From Ryuthela nishihirai (lineage: Eukaryota; Arthropoda; Arachnida; Araneae; Heptathelidae): DNA of 64,000 nt. Of the stretch, positions 33,478-46,000 are shown piece after piece. A program made the translations under genes and the position numbers. The stretch covers positions 88,326,501-88,390,500 of the forward strand of contig JAWZYU010000011.1 in assembly GCA_038380435.1 (NCBI GenBank), in the 5' to 3' direction. The notes beneath the pieces are model-generated. The model worked only from the letters and a program-made list of their open reading frames with translations, searched no databases and had not been told where the DNA came from. Within the stretch, counting starts at the first letter, position 1. The number at the start of each line of letters is the position of its first letter.

Positions 33478-33640
33478 AAATGGATAGTGATCAAAGGGAC
33501 CCGAGTTCGGGCATGATATTGATGTTTACGATTGTCTTTCTGCTGGGGTCTCGCCTTCCTCACAGGTCTTCTCTATGGAGTATTGAACTCACAGTTTCCT
33601 GTCAGACCTCTATGGCAAGCAGCTGCTTGTGTGTGTGTGG
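33478..33640 (+). mobile_element. SINE family B, diverged copy
   Basis: GATCAAAGGGACCCGAGTTCGG contains a B-box-like GAGTTCGG, followed by TGTCTTTCTGCTGGGGTC, CCTCACAGG and CCTGTCAGACCTCTATGGCA. This is the same block order as 18822-19005. The A-box region is eroded. Confidence 0.65.
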
Positions 33641-33689
33641 GGGGGTTAGTTTATTTCAAGTCCCATTCTTTATTTAATCCATTTTAAAA

Positions 33690-33832
33690 TTGGTTACATA
33701 GATCACAAGGAAATGGTTATTCCCTGATGTGGATACGAAGATAAGTTTAAAGATAAATTATTCTGTCGAAAACTTTTCCCTCAGTGAGTAGATATATGGG
33801 GACAATCTCCAGAGTGACTGAGCTCTCTCAAG
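33690..33832 (-). pseudogene. Zinc-finger fragment
   Basis: The minus strand reads LRIH, then QPFPCDLC-like codons (CCATTTCCTTGTGATCTATG) preceded by CTTCGTATCCACAT and CAGAATAATTTATC, matching parts of fingers 3 and 4 of the nearby intact exon. Ligands and frame are lost. It sits just downstream of the SINE at 33478-33640. Confidence 0.65.
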
Positions 33833-33949
33833 ACATTACGAAATGAAAATCACAACAGAAATTGATAAATGGAACTGTGACCAAAAGGTTTAGTTATAGA
33901 TTATATGTACAGAAGACATTTAAAATGTTTCATTTATGCTAATTTAATT

Positions 33950-34280
33950 TGTTGTACTAAAGTATTCAGTTTTAACCATGCTTTACACATGAATGGCTTT
34001 TGTAGAAAGTGGATTCGCCAAAGTTGAATTTAATCGCATTGCTGTTTGAAAGACTTGCTACGGAGATCGCAAGGAATTGATGGTTCACCTATGTGGATAC
34101 GAAGATAATTCTTCTGATTTCTTGCCACAATGGGAATATTTGCCGGGATATCTCTAGAGCGGGCGATTATTTATCACATGATAATAAAAAAAAATTGTAT
34201 ATCAGCCGTTTCTTACCCTTCGGAGTTTTTTTTTAATCATAAACTATAAGGAAGTAAACCTGCTCCTGCACGTCACATTC
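33950..34280 (-). pseudogene. Zinc-finger fragment
   Basis: Pieces of the same exon appear in order on the minus strand: the first-finger region near 34278-34240 (GTGACGTGCAGGAGCAGG, TTTACTTCCTTATAG), a poorly aligned middle, CTTCGTATCCACATAGGTGA, GCGATCTCCGTAGCAAGTCT and TCCACTTTCTACAAAAGCCA. Large deletions and frameshifts are present and no finger is intact. Confidence 0.65.
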
Positions 34281-34879
34281 GTAAAAAACAAAAAAACTTG
34301 TTTTAATAATAAAACTGTTATCTTAAATGCTTTTAAACGTGCATATGTTCCAGATGGTCTTTTTTCGCTCTTTTGCTGTTCTTGAAAAGGTTTGCTATAA
34401 GACACTGAAATAAAAAAATAATAATTTTAATTTATTAAACCACATTATTTTCGACTGATATTTGTAGCAGTCGAAAATAAATTTTCCTTTAAAAAAATGA
34501 AAGTCGAAAAAAGGCTTCAGTTCAAATGAAATTAATAAGGCTTTTTGTGTGGAAATCATCGCCTATTAGATATACAGAAGAAACTAACATTCCTTATTTA
34601 ATTTTTTTTTACTTTTTGTTGTGCAATATCTCAATATCAAATTAAATTGTAATTTTTAAGGTCACAAGAGTTTATTCATTCAAAAAAATTTAAATGCCGT
34701 ATCGTGAAAACCTATAACGATGATGAATAGTTAATTAATAAATTTAAATCCGGTAACAAAGTTTATGATTGTCAGAACGTGAAATCAACGAATGAAACAA
34801 TAAAATGCGATGATATTGTGAACAAATAATCTAAAGGATGCTAAGATTAAAATAATTAACAAGGTAAATAAGTATATGA
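34281..34879. other. AT-rich spacer
   Basis: No gene is seen. A short inverted pair ATTTTCGACTG...CAGTCGAAAAT lies near 34447-34480. Confidence 0.35.
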
Positions 34880-35266
34880 AATACAATGGTGCATAAGTCT
34901 TTTTACAGAATATACACATAAATGGCAGCTGCTGTAAATGAATTCGTTTGTGTCTAGCTAGATCGTCCTGGATTATGGAAGACTTGCTACAAAGATCACA
35001 AGGATATGGTGTCCTGTGTGGATACGAAGATGTTTTTCCAGACAATTCTTTGTCAATAATCATTGAACCTATTTTCACAGTGGGAACGATCTCCAGAGAG
35101 GGTGCGCATATGACTCTTGATATTGCTTGATTCCTCAGTGAAGGACATAATGAACAAGGATATCTCCTGCCATTTCCTTCCCCTCGATGCCTCCTCTTGT
35201 GTTTGATGAAGACTGGTAATGACGTAATCTTGCACTGGCAGATATCACACTGATAAACAGCTGCAT
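34880..35266 (-). pseudogene. Decayed paralogue of the zinc-finger exon
   Basis: Acceptor-like TTGTTTAGAAACAG precedes the first codons. Finger 1 (CDICQCKITS..HKRRH) and the linker HRGEGNGRRYP are readable. A deletion in finger 2 shifts frame after PCSLCPS. Finger 3 is mostly deleted (SGDRSHCENRF). Finger 4 reads CDLCSKSS..HKRIH. Finger 5 begins CIFCKKTY and then runs into unrelated sequence with no histidines. The orientation matches the copies at 30.4 and 31.9 kb. Confidence 0.8.
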
Positions 35267-35754
35267 CTGTTTCTAAACAAAAGAATGACTTTAATCAATT
35301 GTCTTTAAAAAATATGCGATTACTAATTTTATTCTGCAATATGTTTGCTCAAGATTTTGGAATTATTGAACGTTTGCTCTATGTCATAAATTTCAATTGA
35401 AATAAATAATTTTAAAATGCTAGAATGAAAATTTATATGACAAATTATTGCTCAGAGAAGTGTTTCTAATAACCAATGGAAATGATCAGCATTATTACAT
35501 TATTTGCATAAATATCTATATAAATTATATTGAAATTTTAACAATAAATTTTAATACCTCAAGTCACATAATACAGTTACTTAATCCAAAAAGAGTAAAG
35601 TGCCGGATCTTGTAGACAGATAACATTAATCATAAAAATAAACGAAATAAAGTGGATTACAAAAGTTGCGAAAAATTAATAGTTTTCTACAACATTGAAA
35701 CTCTTCTTGGCTAAAAAGCAATGCAATTCACAACAGAAACTGATAAAGATTATT

Positions 35755-35860
35755 ATAAAAGTCGATTTGAATTCGACTTCCTGGAAATGTCTTTCTGCAT
35801 TGCTTATACATGAAGTATTTGTGGCAAATTAATTCTTCTGTGAATAGATAAACTGTTCAA
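35755..35860 (-). pseudogene. Zinc-finger fragment
   Basis: The minus strand contains AACAGTTTATCTATTCACAG (SLSIH of finger 4), then AGAAGAATTAATTTGCC and a degenerate last finger ending near 35755. A stop interrupts it. It is a very short remnant of the same family. Confidence 0.55.
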
Positions 35861-36248
35861 ATTAACATATTTTTAGGATTTTTTTTAATCAATTATGGTT
35901 TTGGAATCATTTTTGCAGAATGGCTAAGATGTCAAATGTTTCAGCTTCCTTAACTCTTGAAATAGAGAAACATTAGTAAAAATGTGATTTAAATTTGATC
36001 GAGATCTTGAGCTTCGGTCGCAAATTAAATTTAATGTGATGATATTGGTAAGTTACCTTAAGTAAGAACTTACTAAGCTCTGAATCACAATTCTGATTAA
36101 AAAAATACGATTGTTATTAAACATTTGTTGGAAATGTGTAGCCTACACTAGGTATAAAGCCATTATCATTCTTATTTGCAATGTGACAAATAAGTCCATG
36201 CCGTTTTCCAGTAGTTAATATTTTTTAAATGGTTTTCTAAAAGAAGAG

Positions 36249-36544
36249 GCAGATGGCGCACATCAACTAATATAAGACAAAAATATAATTAGTAGGGCAT
36301 TAGTTGGTATTAACATATGGTTATATAGTGTTTAAGAAAACGAGTATACGATACGAATAATGACTACCCGTCTATAGATATATCTGTAACTGATTTGGCT
36401 ACGTCTACAGATGTATCTGTAGACGGATCGCATTATTTATAACGTTCACTTGTTTTATTCAACACTATTTAACCACGTGCTGATACCAACTGATGCGCTA
36501 CTAACTATACTTTTGACTTTTCGTAGTTGATGGACACCATCTGC
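36249..36544. mobile_element. MITE with long inverted repeats and nested palindrome
   Basis: The left end GCAGATGGCGCACATCAACTA is matched by the right end TAGTTGATGGACACCATCTGC with a small offset. Pairing continues inward through TTAGTAGGGCATTAGTTGGTA against TACCAACTGATGCGCTACTAA and on to a central perfect palindrome GTCTACAGATGTATCTGTAGAC (about 36400-36421; 22 bp, shown as two half-sites GTCTACAGATG and TATCTGTAGAC). It has no coding capacity. The target duplication is unclear, so the superfamily is not assigned. Confidence 0.8.
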
Positions 36545-37904
36545 ATTTTCTTGCGGGAAACAACTGAAATAATAACTACTCAGAAACAGCAGGAACGTTT
36601 TTCGGAGCACCAATTATTTTTGAAGCACCGATGGCCATGTTTGTTTGTGTCTCCCATAGCAAGAAAGACTAACATAAAATAAAAATTAATAAAATGTCTT
36701 CCCATTATCATAAATGTAATTTTTGGCAATGTAAAATCATTTAATTTTGGGAATTTGGCAAACTGAATGAAGATCTTAGAAATGACTCCATAATGATCAA
36801 TTCATTGAGATTAAATTAAGATTAATTTATTCAACACTAGAATTCAGAAATTAAAAAAAGTGTTTTCACGGTTTAATTATCATTAAATATTGCCACTTAA
36901 AACGTCAAATAGAAACTTGAGTTTTATATTCAAACATATATTTACATTTTTTCTGACACAAAAATAAGGTTCCATTCCAACGTTATACGAATATAATTAG
37001 TATAGTAATAGAGTAAGGAAAATACACTCTATCATGTGCCTCACAAAACACGACGAGGAATAAGATTGCTTTGGCTAGAATTTTAACCAAGTATAGGGTT
37101 TGTATTTAGAGTCAGTGAATATTGCTTTGTGAGTTAATGAATTATATTTCTTAAGCCGAAAAAGATATGCATGCATCTCTAACAGACGAAGTGTGGCTCT
37201 ACATCAATTAAAATACTCATTAGAGGTTATAAAGAAGATTGCATCTGACAATGACATTTGTCTTTACTCTGTCATCTATCATCACCCATCCACTTCTTAT
37301 GAAGATAAAGGAATGTATAATTAAGACAGCAAAAAAGCATTTAAAAATTATATAAAAAGGAATTATTTATGTATTTAATGGTATATAATAGTTTTGAAAC
37401 GTTTTCATTAATGCAATTTAATAGAGCTTATAACCATTTTTATTGGGCAATGTATCAGTTTTAAAATTTTTCGTGTTTACCTTGCTTAAATTTATACTAT
37501 CTGTATAGTGATGAAACCTATTTTACAAGTTAAAATTAGTTTACATTCTAATTGGTTAGATACAAACAAAATGGTTATTTAATTATTGGTTTAGTTACAA
37601 GTTATAATTGATTATATAATTGTTAAATAATCGAGTTCATCATTTTATTCGTCATGGATATTTGGCAGTATGTAGGATCTTAATGAAAATATATTGCACT
37701 TATGTTCCTATTCCATTGTTAGATGTTAATGAAATGAAAATCACCGAAGCTAATATATTCATTGCAAAGATATATTTGATGCAATTTAAATCTCTCTATA
37801 GAACTGAATTGTTAATAAAGAATTGTTTTTTTCGGTTTCCAAAAGTTTTATGTGCAATGGGTGTGATATTAACTAAGTTTTCTTATTTCTTCTCTAAGCT
37901 GATC
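36545..37904. other. AT-rich spacer
   Basis: No exon, RNA gene or transposon domain is recognisable. Confidence 0.4.
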
Positions 37905-38110
37905 TTAATGGTTACGAGTGCAGCATCTGCAAGAAAGTGTTTCCTCAATTCATTGGAGCGACACAGCAGACTTCATAATCAGGAAGGACCTGTTAGTAAA
38001 GTCACTTGTTGCCCAGTTTGTGCTTATTCTTCAGCCAAAGCAAGGATCATAAAGAGACAGTTGTCCACTCACATTAGCGAGAAATGTTTAGGAGTGTTCG
38101 CAATGCAGGA
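37905..38110 (+). pseudogene. Zinc-finger exon relic, plus strand
   Basis: After acceptor-like TTCTTCTCTAAG the sequence reads GYECSICKKVFP, the start of a C2H2 finger. A net 5-base deletion shifts frame, and the finger then resumes as LNSLERHSRLH. A second finger-like segment follows: CCPVCAYSSAKARIIKRQLS then TH. It belongs to the same general class as the minus-strand copies but with a different finger 1, so it is an older or separate paralogue in inverted orientation. Confidence 0.65.
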
Positions 38111-40294
38111 GGAGATTTACACGAATATATCATTTACTGTTCGATGAGTTTATTCACACAGGATATCATCCATTCTCTTGCAATATTTATCAGAAATGTA
38201 CACCGAAACCTTCTGAATAGACACAAAAGAAAAACTCGTTCCCAGAAGAAACCTTGTATGATTTTCCTTGTTAAGATTATAAGTTAACGTTGGCTTTTTT
38301 TAGTCTATTTATTTTACAGAATAATTAAAAAAGTGTTAAGATGTTAATTTATTTTACATATAAAATGCATATTCATTTAAATATGGAGGCAATGTAGAGA
38401 AAAATTGTAACATCCTCATCTTATGTGAGTGCAGAATCAAATTCGAAGTTCCGTAACTTCTTATATTAATGGCAAGCCATATTTTTCCATAAACACTGCT
38501 TAAATAGTTTTTTATGGAAACATATGACATAACATTAATATAAGATGTCAATTAAACTGTCTAAATTTCGATTTTCAATAATATCCGTTTAGTACTTAAA
38601 GAGATAGAAGTTTGAATATTGAATAATCGAGATGTCAATCATAAGATTTCACATCAAAAGTTAATTAAAACTTTAAAAAATATGTTTTTCAAAAATTTAA
38701 TAGAATAAGTGTATGCTTTAGAATTTTGTGCCAAACATTTCTTTCAATAATTGTCGTTGACAAGTTTCTGAGGCCTGGCTTGGATGCTGTTAAGTATTCG
38801 AGCTTCCATAGCTCTTTAAATACCCAATAAATATTGTTGAAAATCGAATTTTAGATACATTTGAATTAAATTAAATAAATCTAGGCATAGTTTCCTATAA
38901 GAGGCTTATGGTAAAAATAACGGATCTTCGAACTTGACTGTCTATTGACTTAACATTAGAATGTTTCCATTATTTTGTCCAGTATCTTTACGTTTGTAAT
39001 AATTTCATTCGAAAAATTTATCGATATCGTTAAATGATCACACTCGTGTCTCTAATAAATTCTTATCTGAGTGATTAAATAGAAAAAATTATGTCTTAAC
39101 TTTCATTCCCTATAAATAATTAGTTTTTTTTAGTGTCATAGGGAAGCAAAATATGAAGTGTATAAAGGTTCCCCAGGTTGTAACTGTTTATGTGTTATGT
39201 GGATATTATTAATATTTTTGTGAATGCTCTAAACGGAATAGCTGCTATAACATAAATTATAATTTTCTCTAAGGTTGTTATGTACATTTTATTTCATTCG
39301 TATATTACCTAATGTAAAACTATTAAACCTGATTAAAAATAACCAAATTGATTTCAGAAATGTTTTGGGTTTCAGACAAATTAAAATCAGTTATTTCATT
39401 CACACTGTGTATTTATTGATATAGTGTTTTATATATATTGTGTATTTGGAAATCTATTTGTAAAACATTTGAATTTGTATATTGAACATAATCAATAAAA
39501 ATGGTTCATCATGTTTTTCACTTTAAAAATGAAAGAAAAACACTAAATAACAAATCTTTTGAATTTTAGAGCAATAATTTAATTAAAAAAATTATATCAT
39601 TGTTAAAACTATAAAAGAAGCTGAGATAACTATATTTATAAATATTTTTACGAAATAGCAAACGGTAACACTTCGGATTTATTACAAAGTTAAATAACGA
39701 AGAATACGCAAGAAGTTCGCATTCAAATCTAACGTAGAATGAAATAGTTGGCAAACATCATTATCAATGCTACCAAAATTTGCTATAATCCCCTTTCAAC
39801 AACTAAAACCTTACAAATATCACATTTGAAGTACTTTCGACTTTCTACAGGATTAACCCACTACAGAACAATTGCTGTATACAATTCTCTTTCTACGCTA
39901 CATTCACAACAACTACTCTTACAACTCCCCACAAACTCTCATCATGGCTTCAGTTTGCCTGTGCTTCAATTATTCGGGTAACTTTCCGTTATTTTTCGAA
40001 GTTTATGATTACAATCAATGCCATTTCTGTAGTTACAAAACACCATTAATTACTTTATTAATTCAGGAAATAATGGCCTAGTTTCAGCAATGTATAGAAA
40101 TTATAGCATCAGTAAATACTCCATAAAATCTCAAACAACCAATTAAATATTTCTGAAATGTTGTTCTCTTCTCCCCGATTTCCTTGTTTTAAAGCGAAAT
40201 ACATGTTCATTTCATATATTTGCATCAAAACATTTCAGTGTACTATCAAATCAAATAACAAAATATTTTCATTCCAATGTTAAGAATCTTTGGA
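38111..40294. other. AT-rich spacer
   Basis: Very low GC. No coding or RNA signal is visible. Confidence 0.4.
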
Positions 40295-40790
40295 GTGTAT
40301 GGAGAAATAGGCGCATACACCAAGAGAATAAAATTAGGCTGTGTAATAGTTTGGTTCTTTCTATGGTTAGTTATCGTAGTGAAACTTGAACCCTTTTTAA
40401 GAACATTTGATTCTAGATTATCTTACGCAGTATCTTGGGCCTTAGTGTTTTGATCTTTGTAAGTAATGATGAGGTTAGACAAAGGTGTCGGCAACCATCT
40501 TTGGTTTAGTTTTAATACTGTGCAGAGAAAGACTGGTTTGGCCATGTTGCCCGTATGCATAGCTGCAGATTGGCGAATAGGGTTATGAACTGTGTGCCTA
40601 AAAACCTCTAAAAGAAGGGGAGACCTATGATGTGGTGGGCAGAGAATGCCAAATAGGACCTCGTTAGAATTGGTCTACAGTGGTCAGATGCAGCAGCCGT
40701 AGCTCAGGACAGATGTCTGAAGAACAAAATTACACATTCTGATTGGATCTCCGTAGCCCATGGCTTCATGAGTACTTTGCGTGTATGTAT
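40295..40790 (+). mobile_element. 5'-truncated, decayed copy of the RTE-like LINE
   Basis: The plus strand reads pieces of the C-terminal reverse transcriptase ORF in order: TWxL-type segment, AFDSRLSYAVSW-like, NDEVRQRC, WFGHVARMHSCRLANRVMNC, KKGRPMMWWAENAK, DLVRIGLQWSDAAAVAQDRC and finally WISVAHGF. Stops (TAA after NL and after NAK) and frameshifts are present. The 3' end GGATCTCCGTAGCCCATGGC corresponds to the LINE end, but the trinucleotide tail is reduced to ATGAGTAC. Confidence 0.85.
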
Positions 40791-42184
40791 GTGAAGGCAA
40801 TATGTGTAAGAAAGAGTATGAGATAATTCTAAATACTTTGAACAATGCGAATTTTAATGATTTTTCAAAAGAAAGGGATTTTTATGACGACACTGAATCT
40901 ATAGATCTCTAGAATAAATTTAAGAATTACAACATATGTAGTGTATTCCTCTTAATTAAAGTTACCATACGTCACCCAAAAGAAGGATATGTCCTTTTTT
41001 ATCTCAAAATTTATCTACTTCCGGCATCTTAAGAAAATCTTTCTTTTCGTACAAACTCAAAAGAAAGTGTTTTATACTAAAATTAAAATACGCATTTTTC
41101 GTATTTTCTTTTTAAGTCTCTTGTACCTGGTGACTGTCATATAATTTACTGTTAACTGCGAAATACGATTTAATTCGGTGCAAATGCAACTCCTGAAAAG
41201 GAAAGTCATTCTAGTAATGTTCTAAAGTTAATATTTTTCTGCAAAATTCAATACCAGTAATATACATGACAGATTAAAAAAAAAGTGTAATTTAAAATAA
41301 TCAATCTGAAATCTTGCCACCTTCCACTTAAAAGCCATCTTGCCCATGGATATATGGCGCTATGAAAGGTTGTGGAAATATATTTCATTTTCAACATAAA
41401 GGACGGTGTAAGATCTTGGAAATTACTGCTAATGTGTACAGGCCTTCTCATAAAAGGAACCGAAATCGCTGCTTACCATTAGCTCAATTAGAAATAACCC
41501 AAATTTACTTGCTGTGACAGTAGCTAGCTCACTAACCACTATATCAGTTAAGGCCAATAAATCTTGATTGCTTATCAAGTATTAATAAAAAATCATCACA
41601 TCATATATTTTAAAGTGCACTGAATAAGTATTATACCTTTTTCTGACTGAACTGTTAATCCGTACTTGAAAAAAGGTAATGAAAATCATTTACCAATTTA
41701 TTTCGCAAATTGAAAAATCTTCTCCTTTCACTCTCCATCTTTTTCTCCTCTCCTTCTTTGATTCGCCATTATATTTTTTTGTCCTCCTTTTGGAACATTG
41801 GTATCTGGTAACCCTATATTTAACATACCTCAGAGTCTAGATCATACTAGTAAGGAAATGAACTCCTCTGTTCGACATATTTTTACACTTTATCAAATTT
41901 ATTAATCAGTGTGAACTAGTGAGCAGATGCGGAATGCTACAGTAAAGTTTTGCTATCCCTTTTCTTCAGATTGCGCCGTTTGCATTCTGTTTGCAAGTTG
42001 TCATCACATTTGAATGTGAACTTGCTCTACCGTGCACTTAAATTTATATTTTCGCATTATACCTGCTTTGAAGCGAGGCCCCTGTCACAAAAAATAAGTT
42101 TCGCTGTTGCTGAAAGGGACACCGTAAAAGACTTGGATGTATCTTTTCTTTCTCACATTCTTTACATAACTATAAGATGCATTA
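40791..42184. other. Spacer, no gene seen
   Basis: The longest open frame (41950-42231, 93 codons) has no domain and ends within a SINE fragment. Otherwise AT-rich. Confidence 0.4.
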
Positions 42185-42232
42185 AACCGAGACTATCAGA
42201 CCTCTGTGGCAAGGAGCTGTTTGAAGGGTAAT
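42185..42232 (+). mobile_element. SINE family B tail fragment
   Basis: TATCAGACCTCTGTGGCAAG and GAGCTGTTTGA match the 3' body of the SINE copies at 18.8 and 33.5 kb (TGTCAGACCTCTATGGCAAG). Head and middle are missing. Confidence 0.55.
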
Positions 42233-42339
42233 TTTTGTTGTATCACATTTGATTTTATAAAATGTTAATAACAATTTTACTCCAGCTACTGAGATTAGGC
42301 AGACCGTATTTTTTATATTTAATGTTAAATATGATTTGC

Positions 42340-42555
42340 AATAGGGTCGCATCTAGGTAGTGCATGGTTCCCACCTCCCTTGAGAATGTTAGTGGTGGTA
42401 AAGGTAGCAAAATAGTACATTAATACAGTGGTGCATATTTCAACACATTTACCAAGAAATATTTAAAGATCTCTAAAACAGAGAGGAAGATGTTACACTG
42501 CAATAAAAATTCAGTCTTTTACTCTCTCCCTCCTTTATTAATTTCTAGATCCGGC
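42340..42555 (+). repeat. Dispersed repeat, copy 2 (pair with 33225-33415)
   Basis: Block order is the same as 33225-33415. Both copies lie shortly before or after family B SINE material, but in a different relative order, so they are separate insertions or duplicates. Confidence 0.6.
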
Positions 42556-43729
42556 CTTCATTTGTAACAATATATCTGAGATTAAAATTGCATGCAATTA
42601 TATAGCGTTCTTTCAGAAAGGCTTCTTAGCAAACACTAATGCATAATAATTACAACCAGTAAAGTCATATACTCTATTAGAATTCAGTATAACAACATAT
42701 TGTAATTACGAGGTAACGATCTTCAGTAGAAAACTTTCAACTTACCTCTCTCAAATTGAATGGGAAAATAAATTCAGATTTATTGCGTTGTCACTTTTAG
42801 GCTTAACACAAACGAAATAATGAAGCAAACAAATGATGCCAGATTCGCCATACTAGTTAATGTAATTTGAAATATATGAGATTTAATCCTTTAGTTGTAC
42901 TTTTTATGAGGGCCTATAGTTTGGTATTAATTAAACTAATTCTTACCGAACAAAAGTAAATGTTTTAAAATTTTTACAGATAAGAATATTTTGAATTCGA
43001 AATCGGTTTTGCACTCAAACCTATCTTAGTTCGAAAAATATGTTTAATTGGAGTCTGAAACTGTAAAAGATCATGCAACAAAATTTTGATGCCATTAAAC
43101 TTTCATATTAAGACAATACGAAACTGTTTCCGAGCATGACTCTGGTTTCAAGTAAGTAACTATATTAAAAGATGTACAATATTATCATTTATTTTTCTCT
43201 CTACTAATGTGTCTCTAATTCGGTTTGTGCGATATATCTAACTTTAGTGTTAAACTTTTACAAATCGTTACAGTAACTCAAAGTCTGATGTGCTGGCGAT
43301 GATTGCCGAAGTCCTTTCAGAAGATTTATTGAGATAAAGATATTAATGCAGTTTAGTAATCTTGATGTATATTCTGATGTTTCATGTTGAATGACATTTA
43401 CAGACATTAGTGTTATATACGGAAAAATATACACACTATTAAAATCATAATTTATGCCAGTAATTCTCGAAACTTTCATGATTTTCCATAACTTGATTTA
43501 AAATAATTATAAAAATATCAATACACCTTAGAACTTTTGGAAATTGTCCCGAAAACCAAATGGCCATTTTTTTTTATCTCAAAACGTACACACTCAACAT
43601 GGAAATTGCAATAACATGCAGTTAATATCGGAATCCATTGAAATCGCAAAAGCATCATTAAAAACTAATGATTAATTTCGATACTGAAACGAATATTAGA
43701 ATTTATTTTTTAAGTAGTATGACCTGCCA
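42556..43729. other. AT-rich spacer
   Basis: No exon, RNA gene or transposon end is recognisable. Confidence 0.4.
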
Positions 43730-44200
43730 GCTGCGATATAGGCTTCCAATCATGTATGTGGGAAATGCATCCAACCAATCAGCATTGACCTCTGCTTACA
43801 GCTCTTGTAAGGTGGGGGCAACAGTGTCCTGTGAAGTTTTCCTTCAATATTGTCCCTTACAGCTTTTATAAAGTCTTTCATTTATCTAAGCAAAAAAGTT
43901 ACATTTTACCTATATCCCCTTACTATAACGGGACAAATAATTACTATTACTGTACACCACTTGACCATTACACTCTATGACCAAAATGTAGGTTTCTCTC
44001 ATAAATAGATCCATAAAATGCCACAGGACATTCATAAAAAAAATCATAATTCATTAAAAAATCCAAAAATTCCATAGGACATTTCCTATGGAATTTTTCT
44101 TCAATATTGTCCCAGATCTTATCGACGGGAGACTGGTCAGGCGATTGTGAAGACCATGGCAGGGTATCCACACCGTATAGGATGTCGTAAATTTTACAGT
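43730..44200 (-). pseudogene. Tc1-like transposase C-terminal fragments
   Basis: 44171-43968 on the minus strand reads DTLPWSSQSPDQSPVDKIWD then NIEEKF, the family's LPWxxQSPDLNPIExxWDxxE region; the catalytic Glu of NPIE is Asp here (SPVDK). GACAATATTGAAGGAAAA near 43850 repeats part of this region, so a second overlapping fragment may be present. It differs in sequence from the Tc1-like element at 24.9-26.5 kb. Confidence 0.7.
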
Positions 44201-45845
44201 GTGTGAGCAGGCTTTATTCTGCTAAAAGATGATTGTTCAATTAAACAAAATGTAGTATTAAATTATGGGCATTACAATGTATATTCCAAATCACCATTGT
44301 CCACAACCACAGCTAAAAATTGAGACCATTGGTAGCCAGGACGAGCAAGAATATTAATAAATTTTTGCAATTTTTATATGATAAATATTCAAAATTAGAT
44401 AGGAATTCTCGTTTCAAATGAATCCTCTGGCCGCTTTGTAAAAAACTCCAAAAGATATGAGGTCACAGAGGGTGAGAATCAGTAGAGTATGGAATCATAA
44501 CCTCTCTCATACTCTCGTTACCGTTATGTTTCGAAAAAACAGCCTTCTGCCTTCCCGGCATAATAACTCCCTGATGTTTTGATGATGACTGGGTCCAGCA
44601 TGTCAATGGACGATTCAATTTTCCGCATGTTTTAGACCATTTCATTTAACCCGAAACGAAACGGATTTATGAGTGAACAGAACTTATAATCATTGCTTTC
44701 CGTTCCAGTCAACTGGTGCTTATTGTTATCAGACATTAGAGTGTACTACATGCAGTAATTGGGTTTGTGTAAACATCATTGGATCATTTAGATAGGCAAA
44801 ATTAGGCTGTACGTGTGCTTTGGTTATGCTCTAACCCAATAACAACAAGAGAACTGAATCACCAACCCATAAAGCATGGCTCTCCTATTTCCTTCACCTC
44901 TCCATTTACCTCTTACTGGCATCCTACTTACTGCAATTCTGCAGTCGTTACCTGGGGAAATGTGTGACGTTTTCATATTCGAGGTATCTCCTAATGCACT
45001 GAAAAAGCGTCAATTAATCTAACAGGTGATGTACCTTGCCGACGTTCTTTCCATCCACATAACCAGTCTCCAACACAATCATTTGCTGAGGGATTGTAAT
45101 CCTTTCCATATGTCAGCCAACACAATTCTTCTGGTGATTATCATGGCTCTATCTATCCTCATTCCTGGTATGGAAATTTGCATGTTGCGTAGCAACTTTA
45201 CTATCAGGGATGGAAATGGGTTTTCAGAACTAGGTGGACGCTCCAAAATGAATTGAAAAAAACCCCGTAGTTGACATAATGACGTTAGGCAATATATAAA
45301 AAATCTGTTTAAAAGCCAAGGAATTATGAACAAAAATTATTAGAAAAGACTGGATATACATACAGTGGACCTATTTCGTAACGTTAAATATACGGGATAA
45401 AAAAAAACACTGGGCATAGGGCAACGACATCCAACAACTTTCTTTCATTTCCAACCCTGTATACTATCATTAATTAAGAAAAACTAAAGTTTATCTCTTT
45501 TTTGTATCATAGTGAAAGTGTATAAATGTATTTATTTAAATATTTTTTTACACTAATGAGTACTAAATTATGCTTTATTCCCTTCAGAATGGAGCTTTGT
45601 CTTTGTGAGTGAAAGTTCTGCAGAGGTATACTCATATGTGGAATTACTCTTCTTACAAGATAGAAGAAATGTCATCAGGAAGTCCTTACAGTTGCTAATA
45701 TGTCTCTGTATTTTTGCTGACTTGGTATGAAACTTGGAGTCTCATGTCCTGAGCTTTTGTGAATAAGGCCCTTACAAAATGATCCTTATGCTAAAAAAGA
45801 AAGACGTATTTTGAAGGAAGAAACTCTTTTTCTCAAAGCATAAAC
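44201..45845. other. Spacer, no gene seen
   Basis: 44280-44650 may be further Tc1 relic but I cannot read diagnostic motifs. The open frames at 45026-45333 overlap on both strands without domains. Confidence 0.35.
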
Positions 45846-46000
45846 TGTTATCAGCATGTGGCAAGTCATTCGTCCCAAGAAGCAATCATAAGCAACGCAG
45901 AAGAATCTACATTCTGCATCAGCCGAATAAATGTAAATTTTACAGCAGGATATTTACTTTGAAGGCGAACTTAGATATTCGGGAAAACCAAATGTAAACT
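45846..46000 (+). pseudogene. Zinc-finger fragment
   Basis: The plus strand reads ACGKSFVPRSNHKQRRRIY then PNKCKFYSRIFTLKANLDIR. Spacing matches two adjacent C2H2 fingers, but ligands are lost: the second Cys of the last finger is Tyr (CKFY) and the His of LDIH is Arg. No upstream fingers or acceptor are readable. Confidence 0.6.
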
